64,000 bases of DNA from Liolophura sinensis (GCF_032854445.1 NC_088303.1:25893265-25957264), one strand, 5' to 3'. Positions 1 through 12,120 are shown, numbered from the stretch's first letter. The notes: a model not told the origin generated them from the sequence alone. Translations and numbers: made by a program.

Positions 1-399
1 AGTCATCCTTAAGTTAAATACCAATGACATAAGTCAGCAATGGAATTATCTGATCACTGTTCAGGTTTGCAGATTTGAAGCTCAGCTTAAAGAGTTAAAG
101 AGATAATCTCAAGATTAGTTATGAACCTAAAAGGGTTGGTGAAGAAAAAATTGAGATGACATGTATTCTAATTGCAGCTTAAGTAGAGTTTAGTATATCC
201 CAATTTAAACCCAAACATAATCTATGTTGATGCATACAGGCCTAAAAGTTTAACATCACATTAAATCAGCAAATAAATGAGACTGCTTGAACCCTAGCTG
301 TTTTCTCCACTGCTCTCAAAGCATCAGATCAAATTGCACAAGGAACGCTGACTGATTTTATTCGCTGTGTCCAATGTGGTTCCCTTTTAGCTATTATAA

Positions 400-560
400 C
401 AACGCTTAGATTCTTTAGCAATTGTTCCCTAATTGTTAAAATCTGTTAATCAATTTAGCTAATTGATAGCTTTCCATCAATTAAGAGAGGCCTGTGAACT
501 GCCATTATGGCCCATGTCAGCTAACACGTTGATAATGACTTCTTTATTCCTCTAACCGCA
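400..560. promoter_or_regulatory. Candidate enhancer with homeodomain sites
   Basis: A dense run of TAAT/ATTA-type sites, including an inverted pair ATCAATT (449-455) and AATTGAT (461-467) five bases apart, followed by a GC-richer unique stretch. It resembles conserved non-coding elements at developmental genes. This is inference from composition only. Confidence 0.25.
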
Positions 561-786
561 AAACCGTGAAGGGGGAGAGAAGCAAGCACTGCACGCAGAC
601 TGGCACTTTGTGTTCCACTGGCAGCCAAGTGTCATGGCATATGCACACCAGATTACACAAGGCCAGTCAAGCTAAAATCTGATTATAAAACATGCAAAAT
701 TAATGCACTGAAAACTGAATAAACATTTTTGAAACTTGAAACTGGAAAATGCAACAAAGCAAGTCAGAATTCAGTTTTAAGAGATA

Positions 787-1190
787 AAGTCTGATAAAGT
801 CTCCTTAAAATTAGAATTTTAAAAATGTTTAATTTTTAAAAAGAAATTTACCTAATTTACTCCCAAAATACAATGCCAGTCTAATTCATGGTAGTAATTT
901 TAAAAGAGAAATTCTGACTAATCTGCTGGTGGCTTTACATTTAATACTATAATTATCACCACCACTGAAAAAGAGGAGGGGGAAGAGAAAATAAGTCAAA
1001 ATCAAAATTTAAAGAAATGTTCATCCATACATTAAACTCATTGATACTGCCTACTTTCAAATGCTTATTAGGACAAGAAACCTAATTCAAATGGCTCTGA
1101 TAAAGTCTCCTTAAAATTAGAATTTTAAAAATGTTTAATTTTTAAAAAGAAATTTACCTAATTTACTCCCAAAATACAATGCCAGTCTTA
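787..1190 (+). repeat. 92-bp exact direct duplication (791-882 and 1097-1188)
   Basis: Both copies run from CTGATAAAGTCTCC to AATGCCAGTCT and read identically; the starts are 306 bp apart. Identity over 92 AT-rich bases points to a recent segmental duplication, or an assembly or gene-conversion effect. No terminal repeats are visible around the copies. Confidence 0.85.
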
Positions 1191-2130
1191 TTGTATTACT
1201 TGTCAATTACTACATACATGTACAAGCAGATGAAGGATGAATAAGTTTTTTAAAAAGTGTGTAAGATAATTTCTCTGCCTTTAAAAAATTCTTCATGCTT
1301 ATATGAAGATTTTAACACTGGTCACTAAGGCAGTATCCCAGATGACAGCAGAAACAAGCAGAGACAACAAATCTTTACAGGGTTGTACTACACAAGTAGA
1401 GAACCCCGAAATAAGACACCATGAACATTCACATCACTACTGAAATCTTGTAGGATCAGAGTTGTGAAAGCATGTACAGCATAATGTGGGGACATTAGAT
1501 AGATTTATATTTTAGAGGGTGGCGATTCTCACAGTTCACTGGGTATAAAGTAGGATTACAGTAATGTGCCTTTTACGGGCAATAAAAAAGTCCCTATCTA
1601 CAGAGATACCACTGAAAACTGTAGCTAATAGCACATTCATATATTTCTGAAACAATGCTTGATGGTATGATAATTTACAAGATTCTAAAAGAAAGCCAAT
1701 TTTCCTAATCAAAAGTCCTTAAAAAGACAGAAGTTTTGCTTGTGTGTATGGCTGCTTATATCACCACATTTACCTCAAGGGGGTAACCACTTGAGAGAGG
1801 AAGTTAACACACAGAATGTATTGTCTGCAGCCCACCAGCTTGATGGCCAAATTGTATATCAGCCAGAGGAAAAAAACAAACACAGAAAAGACTCGGGGAC
1901 AAGATGACTGTAACTTGCTACATAATCACTCCTCTATCATGCTTAGTATTGAATAAAATGCAGACAAAATGTAAATACATCGAGGCACATAAACAAAGCA
2001 TCTACCAGTGGTAAAGTGATTGTCACAATACTGAATTTTTTAAATAAATAAATGTATTAAATTAATGCTTTAAACGAGTAATACTTAAAAAAATCCTATC
2101 TGCATCATGACCAGTATAATCAAGAAATTT

Positions 2131-2272
2131 CCATCCGTCTGACTTCATTTGCCCCTTTCACATGTATGAATATAATATCCATCCATCTGACTTCATTTGC
2201 CCCTTTCACATGTGTGAATATAATTTCCATCCGTCTGACTTCATTTGCCCCTTTCACATGTGTGAATATAAC
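2131..2272 (+). repeat. 48-bp tandem repeat, 3 copies
   Basis: Units start at 2131, 2179 and 2227 (CCATCCGTCTGACTTC or CCATCCATCTGACTTC). Copies differ by one or two bases. The 48-bp period is divisible by three, so the minus strand shows a repeating 16-residue open frame, which I regard as chance. Confidence 0.9.
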
Positions 2273-2310
2273 AGAATGTCTTTCAGCATAAATATTAAAA
2301 CCAGAACAGC

Positions 2311-2430
2311 AATGACAGTGTGATAAATTGTTAATGGTCACCCATAACTGGTGAAACACGACCTCGTCAGTATACCTCAGTTATGATTTGATTCTAACTG
2401 TTCATGTAAATGCTTAAATAGAAGCAAATT
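2311..2430 (+). repeat. Dispersed repeat family A, copy 1
   Basis: AATGACAGTGTGATA... to ...TAAATGCTTAAATAGAAGCAAATTA is clearly homologous, with substitutions and indels, to 26279-26429. Two diverged copies 24 kb apart in the same orientation suggest an old interspersed element of unknown class. Confidence 0.65.
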
Positions 2431-3856
2431 AGGAGTCATTTTCTGAGTTCAAATTCTCTGAAATGTTTGTAATTTGTTCTGGTAACTGTAAACATAAAAA
2501 AACAGATTCATTTTCACACAACTTTACGGTACTTTAGAGAAGTGGAGAATAAGCGGGAGACAAACAAAGGAGGAGTAAGTGTGGACACACAAACTTCACA
2601 TCCATGGTGTCAGACAGAGAGAGAAAGGAGAATACTGGGCACCTTACCCTGGACATACCCTGAAAACACCTCCCACCCCCCACCAAAACACCCGATCCCC
2701 ACACAACTTGCTTCCACCACTCTTTTACAGTTAGTTCTCTATACTACAATTGACTTAACCAAGGCAGACTTGCAACTACTAGGTGTGAAATATTACTCCC
2801 CAACTTTTGCTATAGTCTACTTTATGAGGCTTTGATTTCTACCTACCATACATATCCTAATAAAAAGTGAAAACCACTTGTGCTGTATATTTCCCTACCA
2901 CATATACATATATCCTGAGTCAACCAAAATCACAACTTCAAGAAACGCAAAACTGAGCGAGCCATCTATATCATTTCTATGTCTCAGTGGTGTCATTTCC
3001 TCAAAGTATAACCCTTCTTATTTTTTTATTATTTATTTATTTTGATTGGTCATCAATCAATTTTATTGCAAAGAGGTGTTGATAACAAACTTTCAACATA
3101 TTTACAATGTCACCCACCCTTACTTATGTTAGCAATCACAGCTTTTTAAGTACAAACTAGGAGATGAATCAAGAAAAGACTATTTTATAAATCTTTCAAT
3201 AACCATAAAAACAGGTGGAGATACATGTGAGGAAAAGTGAAGAGTTTGGGAAGTGAAGACATGGCAGAGGTTTGCTGTTTTTGACCTATTATAGTGCAGG
3301 CCTACAGCATTCCTGAGGAGAAATGACATAAGGCTACAAGACAGGGGGCACCTGAGGTTAGCCTGCGGGCCCCAGGGGCTCTGTCTGTGTGGGTCCCCTC
3401 ATCACATTCCAGTCTCCTAACTAACTGGAAAGCATGTTGTTACACCATGCTCTAAACATCCCCCCTGTCACTTGGTTTTATTTCATCCTCACAGCTCCAG
3501 AGAATGTGAGTACATGCCCCATCAGCACTGAGTAGGAAAAACAGGACATACAACCCCTCCAAATCAGAGCAGAAGGGGTCAAAAAAATATTCTCAGATAT
3601 AAATGTGCAATTATCATTCCTTAAGTCCTTATTTTTGTGCCTCTGCTGTGGGGGGAAAACCTTAGCATGTGGTTGTTTGTCCAGACAAACCCCACATGTT
3701 TTCAGTGACCCCCACAAAAGCCAATCACTAGCAATTGTTTACCCCACAGGACAACAGTCCTACGACCAACAGAAGAAGCTCGAGGTCTGTTCTACACCCC
3801 AAGGATTTTCTGTTTACAAGGAAATTCTCTCTAGCTTCTTCACATTTCTGAAGCAC

Positions 3857-4026
3857 ATTAAGGCCTTACAATCATACTTTTGATATCAACGCATAAGTTT
3901 TTCTGATCAGAAATTAATCAAACTTCACAAAGAAAACTTTTAAGGGGCCCTATAAGCTGGATCAATCCATCAAAAGCAAGCAAAATCTGTCAAATGGAAA
4001 ATACTAAACTTTAAGTGAAATACAGA
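3857..4026 (+). repeat. Dispersed repeat family B, copy 1
   Basis: ATTAAGGCCTTA..., AAGAAATTAATCAAA-TTCACAAA and ATCAA-CAAGCAAAAT blocks recur in the same order at 35635-35780. This is an old interspersed repeat with no coding potential seen. Confidence 0.6.
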
Positions 4027-6284
4027 AATTTTTTTCCAACTTCAATTCATAACCACTATGCATCCCACTGCATCAAGCACCAGACAGGCTGTTTAAGGTA
4101 TAAAACTATCCAAATTTGCATATATATATCCAATATCCCATCAACTCCATTTTATACAGGAAAAGAATTTGCAATGGTCCAAAAACAGAAATGGAAAATA
4201 ACATCACCCTGTGGTCAAGACTCAGTGCTTCACTAGAGAACATTTAAATATATTATAAGTGACTTTTCCAGATGTGTCGAAATCCACAACTTGCAACAAA
4301 AAACCAGGCAGTGAAATTAGAGAGACACATGGCAGTAAAGTTTTGAAAAGACAGTTTGTTGGAGAATCACTGCAAACACATAGCAGCCTGAGCACTGCAA
4401 AACATTTATCTGTCTGTCATGTCTGGCTGTGCTCCAAATGGCCATTACATGGACATTACTGACAGGAAGGTAATGAAGCAGCTACTTGGGAGTAGCCCGT
4501 GTCTCTGGGGAACTGATCCTGCCACAGAGAAACAGATGAGAGAGCTGCAAGTGAGGCTCACATGATCTTAGCTATACATCTCTAAGTGTATTTGTATCCA
4601 GGTATCCAGATGGTCTTCTCAAGCAAAGAAGTACAAAATAAAAAATAAAAAAAGACACGTTTACATTTTAATTCAAAAGTATTCGCTACTAGTAGTAGCT
4701 GCTGGTCAGTCAGACATAATTAGGGATGCCCAAATTTGTTTTAGCATAGTCAATACCGATTATGTCAAAACATATCAATCTCTTTGGGTGATACATCTGA
4801 CCAATTTGCACGTTTTTTTATTTCTATCCATGGATAAAACTTATTCTAGTTGCCATAAAATTTACAGCTGAAAACAGGATTTAGATGGAAGACACCAAGG
4901 TTGTCAGGATGTCCATAAGAAAAAAACTAACCCCCTGCCTACAGTATTTGAATTTATCAGACAGATTAATCAGACCAGATGTCAAATTCATTTCTGCAAA
5001 TCCCACCACAACAGGATCATCTAAAATTTGCATATTTGCCAAAACACAATTAATAAACATGAATTCATGAATCCTATCTTCTACGAAGTTCAATGACATC
5101 TTCATTGCTAAGTTCCTGAAGCCCCAAAAAGTCAAGTATTCACAAGCAACATTTGTAATTAACACTCTGGTAGCATAAAATGTCAAATATTCTGACATCA
5201 TTTATACCAATCAAGTGTCCGAGCTTTGTCATCATTAAGAAGCACTCAAAAATAGATAGATCTTCGTTTGTGTCCTGTGTTTCTGTCTTGTGGGACGTAC
5301 AAGCTCCAAATCAATATGAGCTGGCAAAGCCATCTATTTATCCTTCACACAACCACAACAACACCATAAAACTCTTAAACTCTCCCAAAGGAAAGCCTTC
5401 ACATGACTTCATTAAGTGATCCTCTCCTTTTGCTAGAGATAAGATATTTTTTATTATGAAGAAGTCGTAAATCATTTCCCGGGGGTAGAAGCGCTGTTGC
5501 TTTGAGTTCAAACTTGTGATTAATCTTGTTGTGTTTGAAAGGTGCGCGGAGTATTTCAGCCTGACCTGCTGTGATTAAAAACTGTCAGATATACCGTCAA
5601 TATTAAAGACGAACCCCACTCAACACTCAGGATATCACTTTCAAATCAAAAACTCGCAGTACACATTTTCTAGTTCATCCTTAAGAACTTCTATCGAAAA
5701 TGTCACTCCCTTCAATCTGATAAAAGGTTCAAGAATTTCAAACAGTCACATACTCCAATGAAATCACAAAAACTTAGTGTCCTTAATAAATTCTGCTCTA
5801 AGAAGAGAGAACACACTGAAAATGGAAGAAAGACACTATGAGATGAATCCAATCTGACAAACCTAGACAGAGATCAAAGAAAATCTAATACCACTTAATT
5901 TTCCTGCTATAAATCACAAACGTAATGGCAGTGATATTTCACCTCTATAAATATACATGTATCTAATATTTGCTCAACTGGTACCTATCCTGGGTATCTA
6001 GAGGGATACCCTGGGTATGGGGGATTGATTATCATGTGAATGTTTTTCTTTCTTTTTTTTTTTGATAGAAGTAGACAATTTTAAGTTTGTTGTGTATTTG
6101 AGCACCATTAGATACGATGTTTGTTTAAGTCAACTAAATATACAAATTTCCCCCCAACCCGTTTCCTATAACCTCAGCGTTTGGTAGAAAGAAAACCACA
6201 CCAAACACTTGCAGACTGCCTGACAACAAGTGAAGTTTTATCAATGCTATCACCATTTTTATCCAAACTGTCAAGATAATGGGC

Positions 6285-6500
6285 GATTATTGGGTACATC
6301 CCCTTTAATCACCCTTGTGGGTTTCCCAGCACAGGTGGTTGACAAACTCTCCTAAGGAAACCCCTCATGTAGACAGTGACGGGTCAGCCCACCTGTCCTC
6401 CGAAATGAACAACACGCTGTAATTGATTGCCTCAGATGTCCTCAAACTTTCATTAGGTGAGTTCTGGAGTCAATCAGTAATCTATCTATTAAACCCCTAT
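6285..6500. promoter_or_regulatory. Candidate enhancer (unique, E-box rich)
   Basis: A non-repetitive stretch of balanced composition, with CAGGTGG and CACCTG E-boxes, AATTGATTG and several TCAATCA-type sites, between AT-rich flanks. It reads like a conserved non-coding element; this is inference only. Confidence 0.25.
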
Positions 6501-7598
6501 CCCACTTAAGGTGAAAACAACTGTGACTCAATCTTCTACCATAAATGTGCTAATTTTTTACGGACCTGAGTATTCAGTAGGTTTGACTTTGTTACCAAAT
6601 TGAGTACGACAAGACCTCATCTCAACTATATGTAGTATTATCAAAAAGCACACATCCAATCACAGAGCAAAAAGCCATACAGACAAAAGTACTTAAGATC
6701 TTCATTTCTAGAAAAAGTGACCTGTTAAGGAAAATTCTTTTTAGTTTCTTAATATGATAAGGTTTAAACACATTGTGATTCAAAACTTACTATGTTTCCA
6801 TGCACATGACACGTTCAGAATCACTTCTGTTTCATAACACTTCAATTGCATTTATCTTGAACAGAAAAATAATAATATGTGCAATGATCTTATTTTATAA
6901 TACAGCAAATAACAAATAACTGATTAATTTGACTACTTTACAAGTAAATAAAATTGTAATGATCATGTTGTAAGTTCTAAAGACGTACCCTTCTGACAGA
7001 TTTGTCTACATGTCTGACTACAAGTGTTATATTACAGGCATGCTGTATGATTCAAATGTTTGTTTACATGCCCAACTTCTGCTTAATTCCTCAGTCTGTT
7101 GATATCAATAGAAATGCAGGACCTCAAACAGGCTGGTGAAGCTGAAGTGGGCTTCTGTGGCAGTAAGCTCTTTAATGATTTCAGTGGACATTCCAATGTA
7201 TATGCTAGAAAGGAAAACACATAACAAGGAATGCTGTCACTAAAATAAATATTTCCTTGGCAGCTTCTACTCTTTAGTTCGCTGGAATTCACCCTGAAGA
7301 AGTACAAGAAAAAAAAATGAAAATGGCCAAAAAAGTGCTACAGGAATCAAACCAAAAAAAAGAAACCTTGTCCCCGATATCAAAGTAAAAACCATGTCAA
7401 CTCCACGCCAAACGACTGTGGAGGATAATGTACAGTTTCACTGTCCTTAAAGTCACATGTGTTTTGCTGCGGCAGGTTCTGGGAGGAATTCGAATCTTGT
7501 CTCAATATGTCTCGATGAGCTTTGGCACACGCCTTGCTGTGCTCAAACAAAACATCATGTGGGGTGCCTCCGCTAAAACACAAACATGGATCATATTA

Positions 7599-7613
7599 CG
7601 CCCCCTGGTGGCG
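7599..7613 (-). promoter_or_regulatory. CTCF-type motif
   Basis: The minus strand reads CGCCACCAGGGGGCG, containing the core CCACCAGGGGGCG of the bilaterian CTCF consensus without mismatch. It stands in ordinary AT-rich intron sequence, where a 15-bp GC-rich match is notable. CTCF would act here as an insulator or loop anchor. The orientation is minus, the same as the gene. Confidence 0.5.
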
Positions 7614-8610
7614 TTAGGGATTGTCAACTCTTGCTGCTGATTACAAACAGCTTCCCCCACAAATCAGAGACAAATTTGACATAGAAATAAGATAGCTTTG
7701 TAAATTTTCCTACCGTTATTTTCCTAGGTGTCAGGTTGTTTTCCCCTCTTGCCTAACATTTAAATGTCTGTACAGTGGGTGGAACTCTTTTGTTTATCTC
7801 TAGCACAGAATTACAACATTTTCTACCGGCAATGGTTATATCTGTCTCCCAAATATTCACATCTTTTACTTATTACCAATACAGTAGACAAAGACAAGTA
7901 AACGAGTTTAGGATATTTGTACTAACAATGCAATGCATGGCATAGTCTTGTTGGATATCCAGGTCGGATAGATGTATAGAGACATCTAAGCATATTTCGA
8001 GTCACACGGATATTATATATACCCTAAACAAGTTTCATCCATGACTAACTTGCCCATTTTTCCTAATTCTGATCGTTTTATTGAGTTTGGAGAAATTATG
8101 AGGCTTGCTTAGAACATGGAATGATATGCTCCTGGAAACTGTAAGTTTCAGTACCGAAACTAACCTTTTTTTACCTCTAAAAATACACTTTTGTGGACGA
8201 AAGTTTAGGTTACCTAGGGTAGTTTGAAGCACAATTGTTTTCATTATATAGACCAGACTTACACCAAATCTTAAAATCTATCAACAAATTCTATGTGAAA
8301 AAAAAAATTGACAACAAACGACCCACTGACCTACATCTATGGTTCCTCCCTATGTCCTTTTTATTTTTTTTTTTGAGCCCTTTTTTATTTAGATTTGGGG
8401 AACTAGAGTAGTTTTGCATGTATAAGCCACACTTGTGAGATTCTCCTCACATGCTTCTACAACACACTGAACTCAGAGTCCACCTACAGGGAGCACATAA
8501 ATACACCTACATATCTTCAGCAAGACACCTAGTAATGCTGGGGTCCTTGACTCACAGTAACCAGTCGAAGCTGCTTACACATGTCAGAATAGCTAAACTA
8601 ATCAATCGGT

Positions 8611-8638
8611 TGACTGACTGACTGACTGACTGACTGAG
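8611..8638 (+). repeat. (GACT)n microsatellite
   Basis: About seven uninterrupted GACT units. Confidence 0.95.
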
Positions 8639-8697
8639 GCTCAGGTACATGCCTCCACAGTTGATGTCAGCAACAGCTATTATATACAGCACTACCA

Positions 8698-8823
8698 GAG
8701 GCTGCTTGCACAAAGTGATAATAGTCTATTAAAGTTGATTGTAGGTACCATGGTGACATGTTAGAACATGGTGTTATGGTAGTTACTATCACCTTAGCCC
8801 ACGATAGTTTTGTGCAAGAGGCC
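8698..8823. mobile_element. MITE-like foldback element (~126 bp)
   Basis: Inverted termini face each other: GAGGCTGCTTGCACAAAGTG at the left and, read on the minus strand, GGCCTCTTGCACAAAACT at the right. The interior (GGTACCATGGTGACATG ... CATGGTGTTATGGTAGTTAC) is itself quasi-palindromic, so the whole element folds into a hairpin. There is no coding capacity. Non-autonomous DNA transposons of this look are common in molluscs. The target duplication was not resolved. Confidence 0.6.
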
Positions 8824-9864
8824 ACATTCATGTACTAGTACCTACATTCATGTACGTCACTGGAGAAAAAAAAAACTATTGGCATGCCAAATGAAACAAA
8901 AAACATGACAGAATCCTTCTACCAGAATAGGACTCTAACAATTCATTACTTCTTCAGATTTCTCCTTTTTCTAACCATGCAGTTCAACAACTGTGTAGTT
9001 ATTTAAGAATGTTTATGTAAAACAAATGAACAACAACATATCTCAAGGCCATACTCTCCTACCCAAACACTCACCTGTCGTTTCAGCAAAACTTGTTCAA
9101 GACAGTGAATCTTTTGGCGCCCTTTTGTTTGCCCTAAACAAACACTGTCCCAATTTGTAGCAAATTTCACTAATTTGTTTTACATGACAATTTACGATGG
9201 GAAATGTTTACGAGATGGACATTTTAACAATGGCAGTCTGAATTTCACCAACAGCCTAACAACTTGCACTCGACCCAAATGAACAAGACAGGTATGGACT
9301 CTGAAGGCGTCAAACTTCACACAAACAAATCTCAATCGAACCATTTTGCTGTAGTAATATATTTTTAAGGACTAGCTCAGTGCTTGATCAGACATAAGTG
9401 GCCTATAGATGTTTTTGGGAGTATTTTCCAGTCTGGTTTGCAAATGCTACCTCATAGAAGTTCTGAATCATGCAAATCACGTATATGAATCTAAGGAATA
9501 TACCAACTTAACATCCAACTTAACAACATTTTAGTACTTAAAATACAACAATTATCTTTCAAGGATCTAAATACAAAATGCAATAAATGTAAATGTATAT
9601 GTATAGGAAATTCACATATGACATCTGCACATGTACCTGACTGTCACAAAATCTGCATTAGGAAGATATTGCAACTTATATTACAAACATGTTGACCTGA
9701 ACATGCCAATCATTAAACAAAACATAACAGCAGCATGGGTGGCTACATTAATAGACAAACTTTAAATCTGAAATGAAGACGTGTTCAAGAAAACAGAACA
9801 TAAGGTTCGACATCAAGACGAGAAACGAAATGAAAATCCAGAGTAGAAACAGAAGCCATCTTAC

Positions 9865-10211
9865 CTCCCAGGCTGATTCTTGGCTTTCCACAGTCGGCTT
9901 CAGGATGCCTTTAAACGGACCGTAAATTTTGCCAAATGGAATGGCGGTCTTGGTACGCACCCTGGCTGCGGGGCGGTTCTCAGAGGGCTGGAACTCCAGT
10001 TCGTCAGGTAGCCCGGCGCAGTCTGCGCTAATGCCAAGAGACTCTCCCTTCATGTTCATTTGAGTGTCGTTCCGTCTTTCACTCAAAGTGGAGTGTTCCG
10101 GCTGGCTTGCTTCCTCAACTTGATTGTCCTGACAGGCGAGTGAGGTGGGACACTGTGAACCCTCCTGCTTTCCCTCTCCGACTTCCTCTACAATGCCTTC
10201 ATCTGGCTCGT
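9865..10211 (-). CDS. PRDM16/MECOM: MECOM/PRDM16 orthologue, coding exon 2 (acidic linker and first half of PR domain)
   Basis: The exon starts after a good acceptor (pyrimidine-rich tract ending TTGCAG, 10217-10212) and ends at GAG before the donor GTAAG (9864-9860). It is 347 nt: two bases finishing a split Asp codon, then 115 codons, so exon 2 ends in phase 0. About the first 65 residues are acidic, polar and of low complexity (EPDEGIVEEV..., SQPEHS...). The last 49 residues, roughly protein positions 80-128, are the N-terminal half of a PR/SET domain: LPDELEF, then TKTAIPFGKIYGPFKG (family pattern TK..I..G..FGP..G), then SAWE. The exon break right after WE is the one I recall for MDS1 exon 2. 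The glycine-rich GLGIW stretch of the vertebrate proteins reads PAARVR here, an unusual divergence. The open frame continues 38 codons into the intron with a hydrophobic tail, which I treat as read-through. The second half of the PR domain is not in the window. Confidence 0.93.
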
Positions 10212-10269
10212 CTGCAACATGACAAAACCACAGAAAAATCAAGAATTGCAAAATTAATCCAGGGAGAAA

Positions 10270-10312
10270 TTTGATTTGTTGATTTGATTGGTGTTTTACG
10301 CCGTACTCCAGG
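10270..10312 (-). repeat. SINE 3'-end fragment just upstream of exon 2
   Basis: TTGATTTGATTGGTGTTTTACGCCGTACTC is the reverse of the shared SINE tail (GAGTACGGCGTAAAACACCAATCAAAT). It lies about 60-100 nt upstream of the exon 2 acceptor, in the branch-point neighbourhood, in sense orientation to the gene. Confidence 0.75.
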
Positions 10313-11559
10313 GAAGAATAACTAAATTAAATTCAGCAATGGAATTTTAGGGTGTCCATTTTCATGATTTTGAAACGTCAAAATTTTTAACGGTCAAAAC
10401 AAGAATTTACATAAAAAATTAGGTATTCTGAAGCCATTAAAGCAACAATACCACAAAACAGAAAATGAGAGCACCAAAGCAAAATTTCAACAAATATAAA
10501 CATGCTAGATTTGCACCTGTCCATTTCTTTAACAAAGCCCACAGAAAAAATACAGCACCAGAGGCTCGTCATTTTGAACTGCACCTTTGCAGGGAGAGCT
10601 TTTCAGGCCACAATAGAGAGAGCCAGAATTGGGCACGCACATGAGGCCTCCACAGGGCAAAAAGGGAGATTCCCTGAAAAGGCCTTTTACATTTGACCTG
10701 AATTTGACAACAAAGAAGTTCAAATTTTAGTGGGATGAGTGAAGTGCTGAATAGTAGTGAAAGAAGCTGTGCCACGCGACAGTCATCTCTATGCACAAAG
10801 GTAGATGTCGGCTTCCACTCACCCAAGATAAATGATATTTGATCTTGTCTACAGGACATGGGAGTTAACAAAAGACAAGTACAACAGATGTTCTGCTGTT
10901 TAAGATATCTATATGAAAACATCACTACACTTATATCCTTCTCTGAATGGCACAGGTGTGTTTACACTTTGGCAAAGGAAGCGATGCTCAGGAAATTGCC
11001 TACCTGCATACATTTATATGCAGGTACATACATTAATGACAGGTAAAGTGAAAACATGGTACACATTCTAAAACTTGAATTGACAAATGACAACTGATAA
11101 CATAAAAATCCTTCCAAAATTTACTTATGTCGAAAGAGCATAAAATCATAATTATGAATTTTTATTCTGTTTTATTCCACATTAAACTGAATCGATTCGA
11201 CATTCAGGGACGAGGTACAAGTAGAGGCGAAATGCTGTGAAGCTAAACAATAAAACAGCCACAGAGAGCCACCCCACACCTACCTCACCCCACCCCACCT
11301 CAATCTCATTGGTATGTACATGTCTCATCGCACAGATAGTAACTGGAGCTTTTCCAGCTTCCAAAAATGCTTCTATATGCCTATTGCTCCCTTTCCACTG
11401 CCCAGCAATTTGCAATTTCAAATTGTATGAAGGCACTGACAGGTAAAATTGACATTTGTTAGATCTAAGTTTACGCAGTTAAGATGAACTGAAAGGCTGT
11501 ATTTTCTATGACAACATAACAACATTGGAGAAATAAGACAACAATACAGCTGTCAGTTC

Positions 11560-12120
11560 CACGCACTTAATTCGCCAGCATAACTAGCTGGAGGTTTTGT
11601 ATAGATCAATTACTGTCAACACAATAGATAATAGGAGATAATGGCAGACTCTAATCAATAAGCAATCAATTGATCAATGCTAATTAAGGATGATTCAATG
11701 GAAAGGACATATCATTGATTGTGAAAAGAGATAAAGCAACACAGCTTCACCCGCCTGGTTAAGTCTGTCAATAGACACTATCACATTTTAAAGTGACAGC
11801 CCCTCTGTCAAAGAGACATCAACGATGACTCTGACATCGCCCTTGATGAAAAGACGTAAGATACAATTTTTCCGCACGAACAACTCAGGCAGCAGTCTCT
11901 GTCATCTGATGGCTACTCGAGGCAAACTGCGCATCTCAAGAGAGATCGAAAACAATCGCTGGGTGTAACTGTGAAAGATGAAAAGTGAGATGGCCATTTC
12001 ACAGCTGACTGGTCGATTACAAGACGAGAGGTCAGCCGAGGAACTCTTGGTCAATTTCTATACGAGTGCCTCCGAAAACTCGATATCACTGGTTAAGATG
12101 AACATCTAACATTAACTGAA
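11560..12120. promoter_or_regulatory. Candidate enhancer with clustered homeodomain/TALE sites
   Basis: Between 11652 and 11720 there are at least six TAAT, ATCAAT or TGATTGA-type sites, including the palindrome ATCAATTGAT (11665-11674) and GCTAATTAAGGATGATTCA. Downstream are several TGACAG or CTGTCA sites of the MEIS/PBX kind. It is non-repetitive and stands out from its surroundings, and is the best enhancer candidate in the window, although conservation cannot be tested here. Confidence 0.35.

Larger units (their letters stand above)
1..9864 (-). other. Intron 2 of the MECOM/PRDM16 orthologue (5' part, runs off the window)
   Basis: Starts at the GTAAG donor after exon 2 and continues past position 1. 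I looked for the second half of the PR domain (expected to follow WE and to contain a W.(R/K)Y(I/V) core) on the minus strand and saw none, so intron 2 exceeds 9.8 kb. Contents: a homeodomain-site cluster (about 400-560), a 92-bp exact duplication, a 48-bp tandem repeat, dispersed repeats at 2311 and 3857, a CTCF-like motif at 7599, a GACT microsatellite at 8611 and a foldback element at 8698. The rest is AT-rich sequence without recognised features. Confidence 0.8.

Noticed and set aside
3016-3062. ATTTATTTATTTTGATTGGTC similar to the SINE tail
   Set aside because: After GATTGGT the sequence diverges at once; the TTTATT repeat plus a chance heptamer explains it.
9748-9864. Continuation of the exon 2 frame for 38 codons (VRWLLFLLWIF...)
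   Set aside because: It begins exactly at a strong GTAAG donor where PR-domain homology would need to continue, and the tail is a hydrophobic, non-homologous read-through. An intron-retained isoform cannot be excluded.
1-9864. Search for PR-domain exon 3, including the frame at 7083-7307
   Set aside because: No minus-strand segment shows the expected second-half PR motifs. The 7083-7307 frame has no PR signature and lacks matching splice sites.
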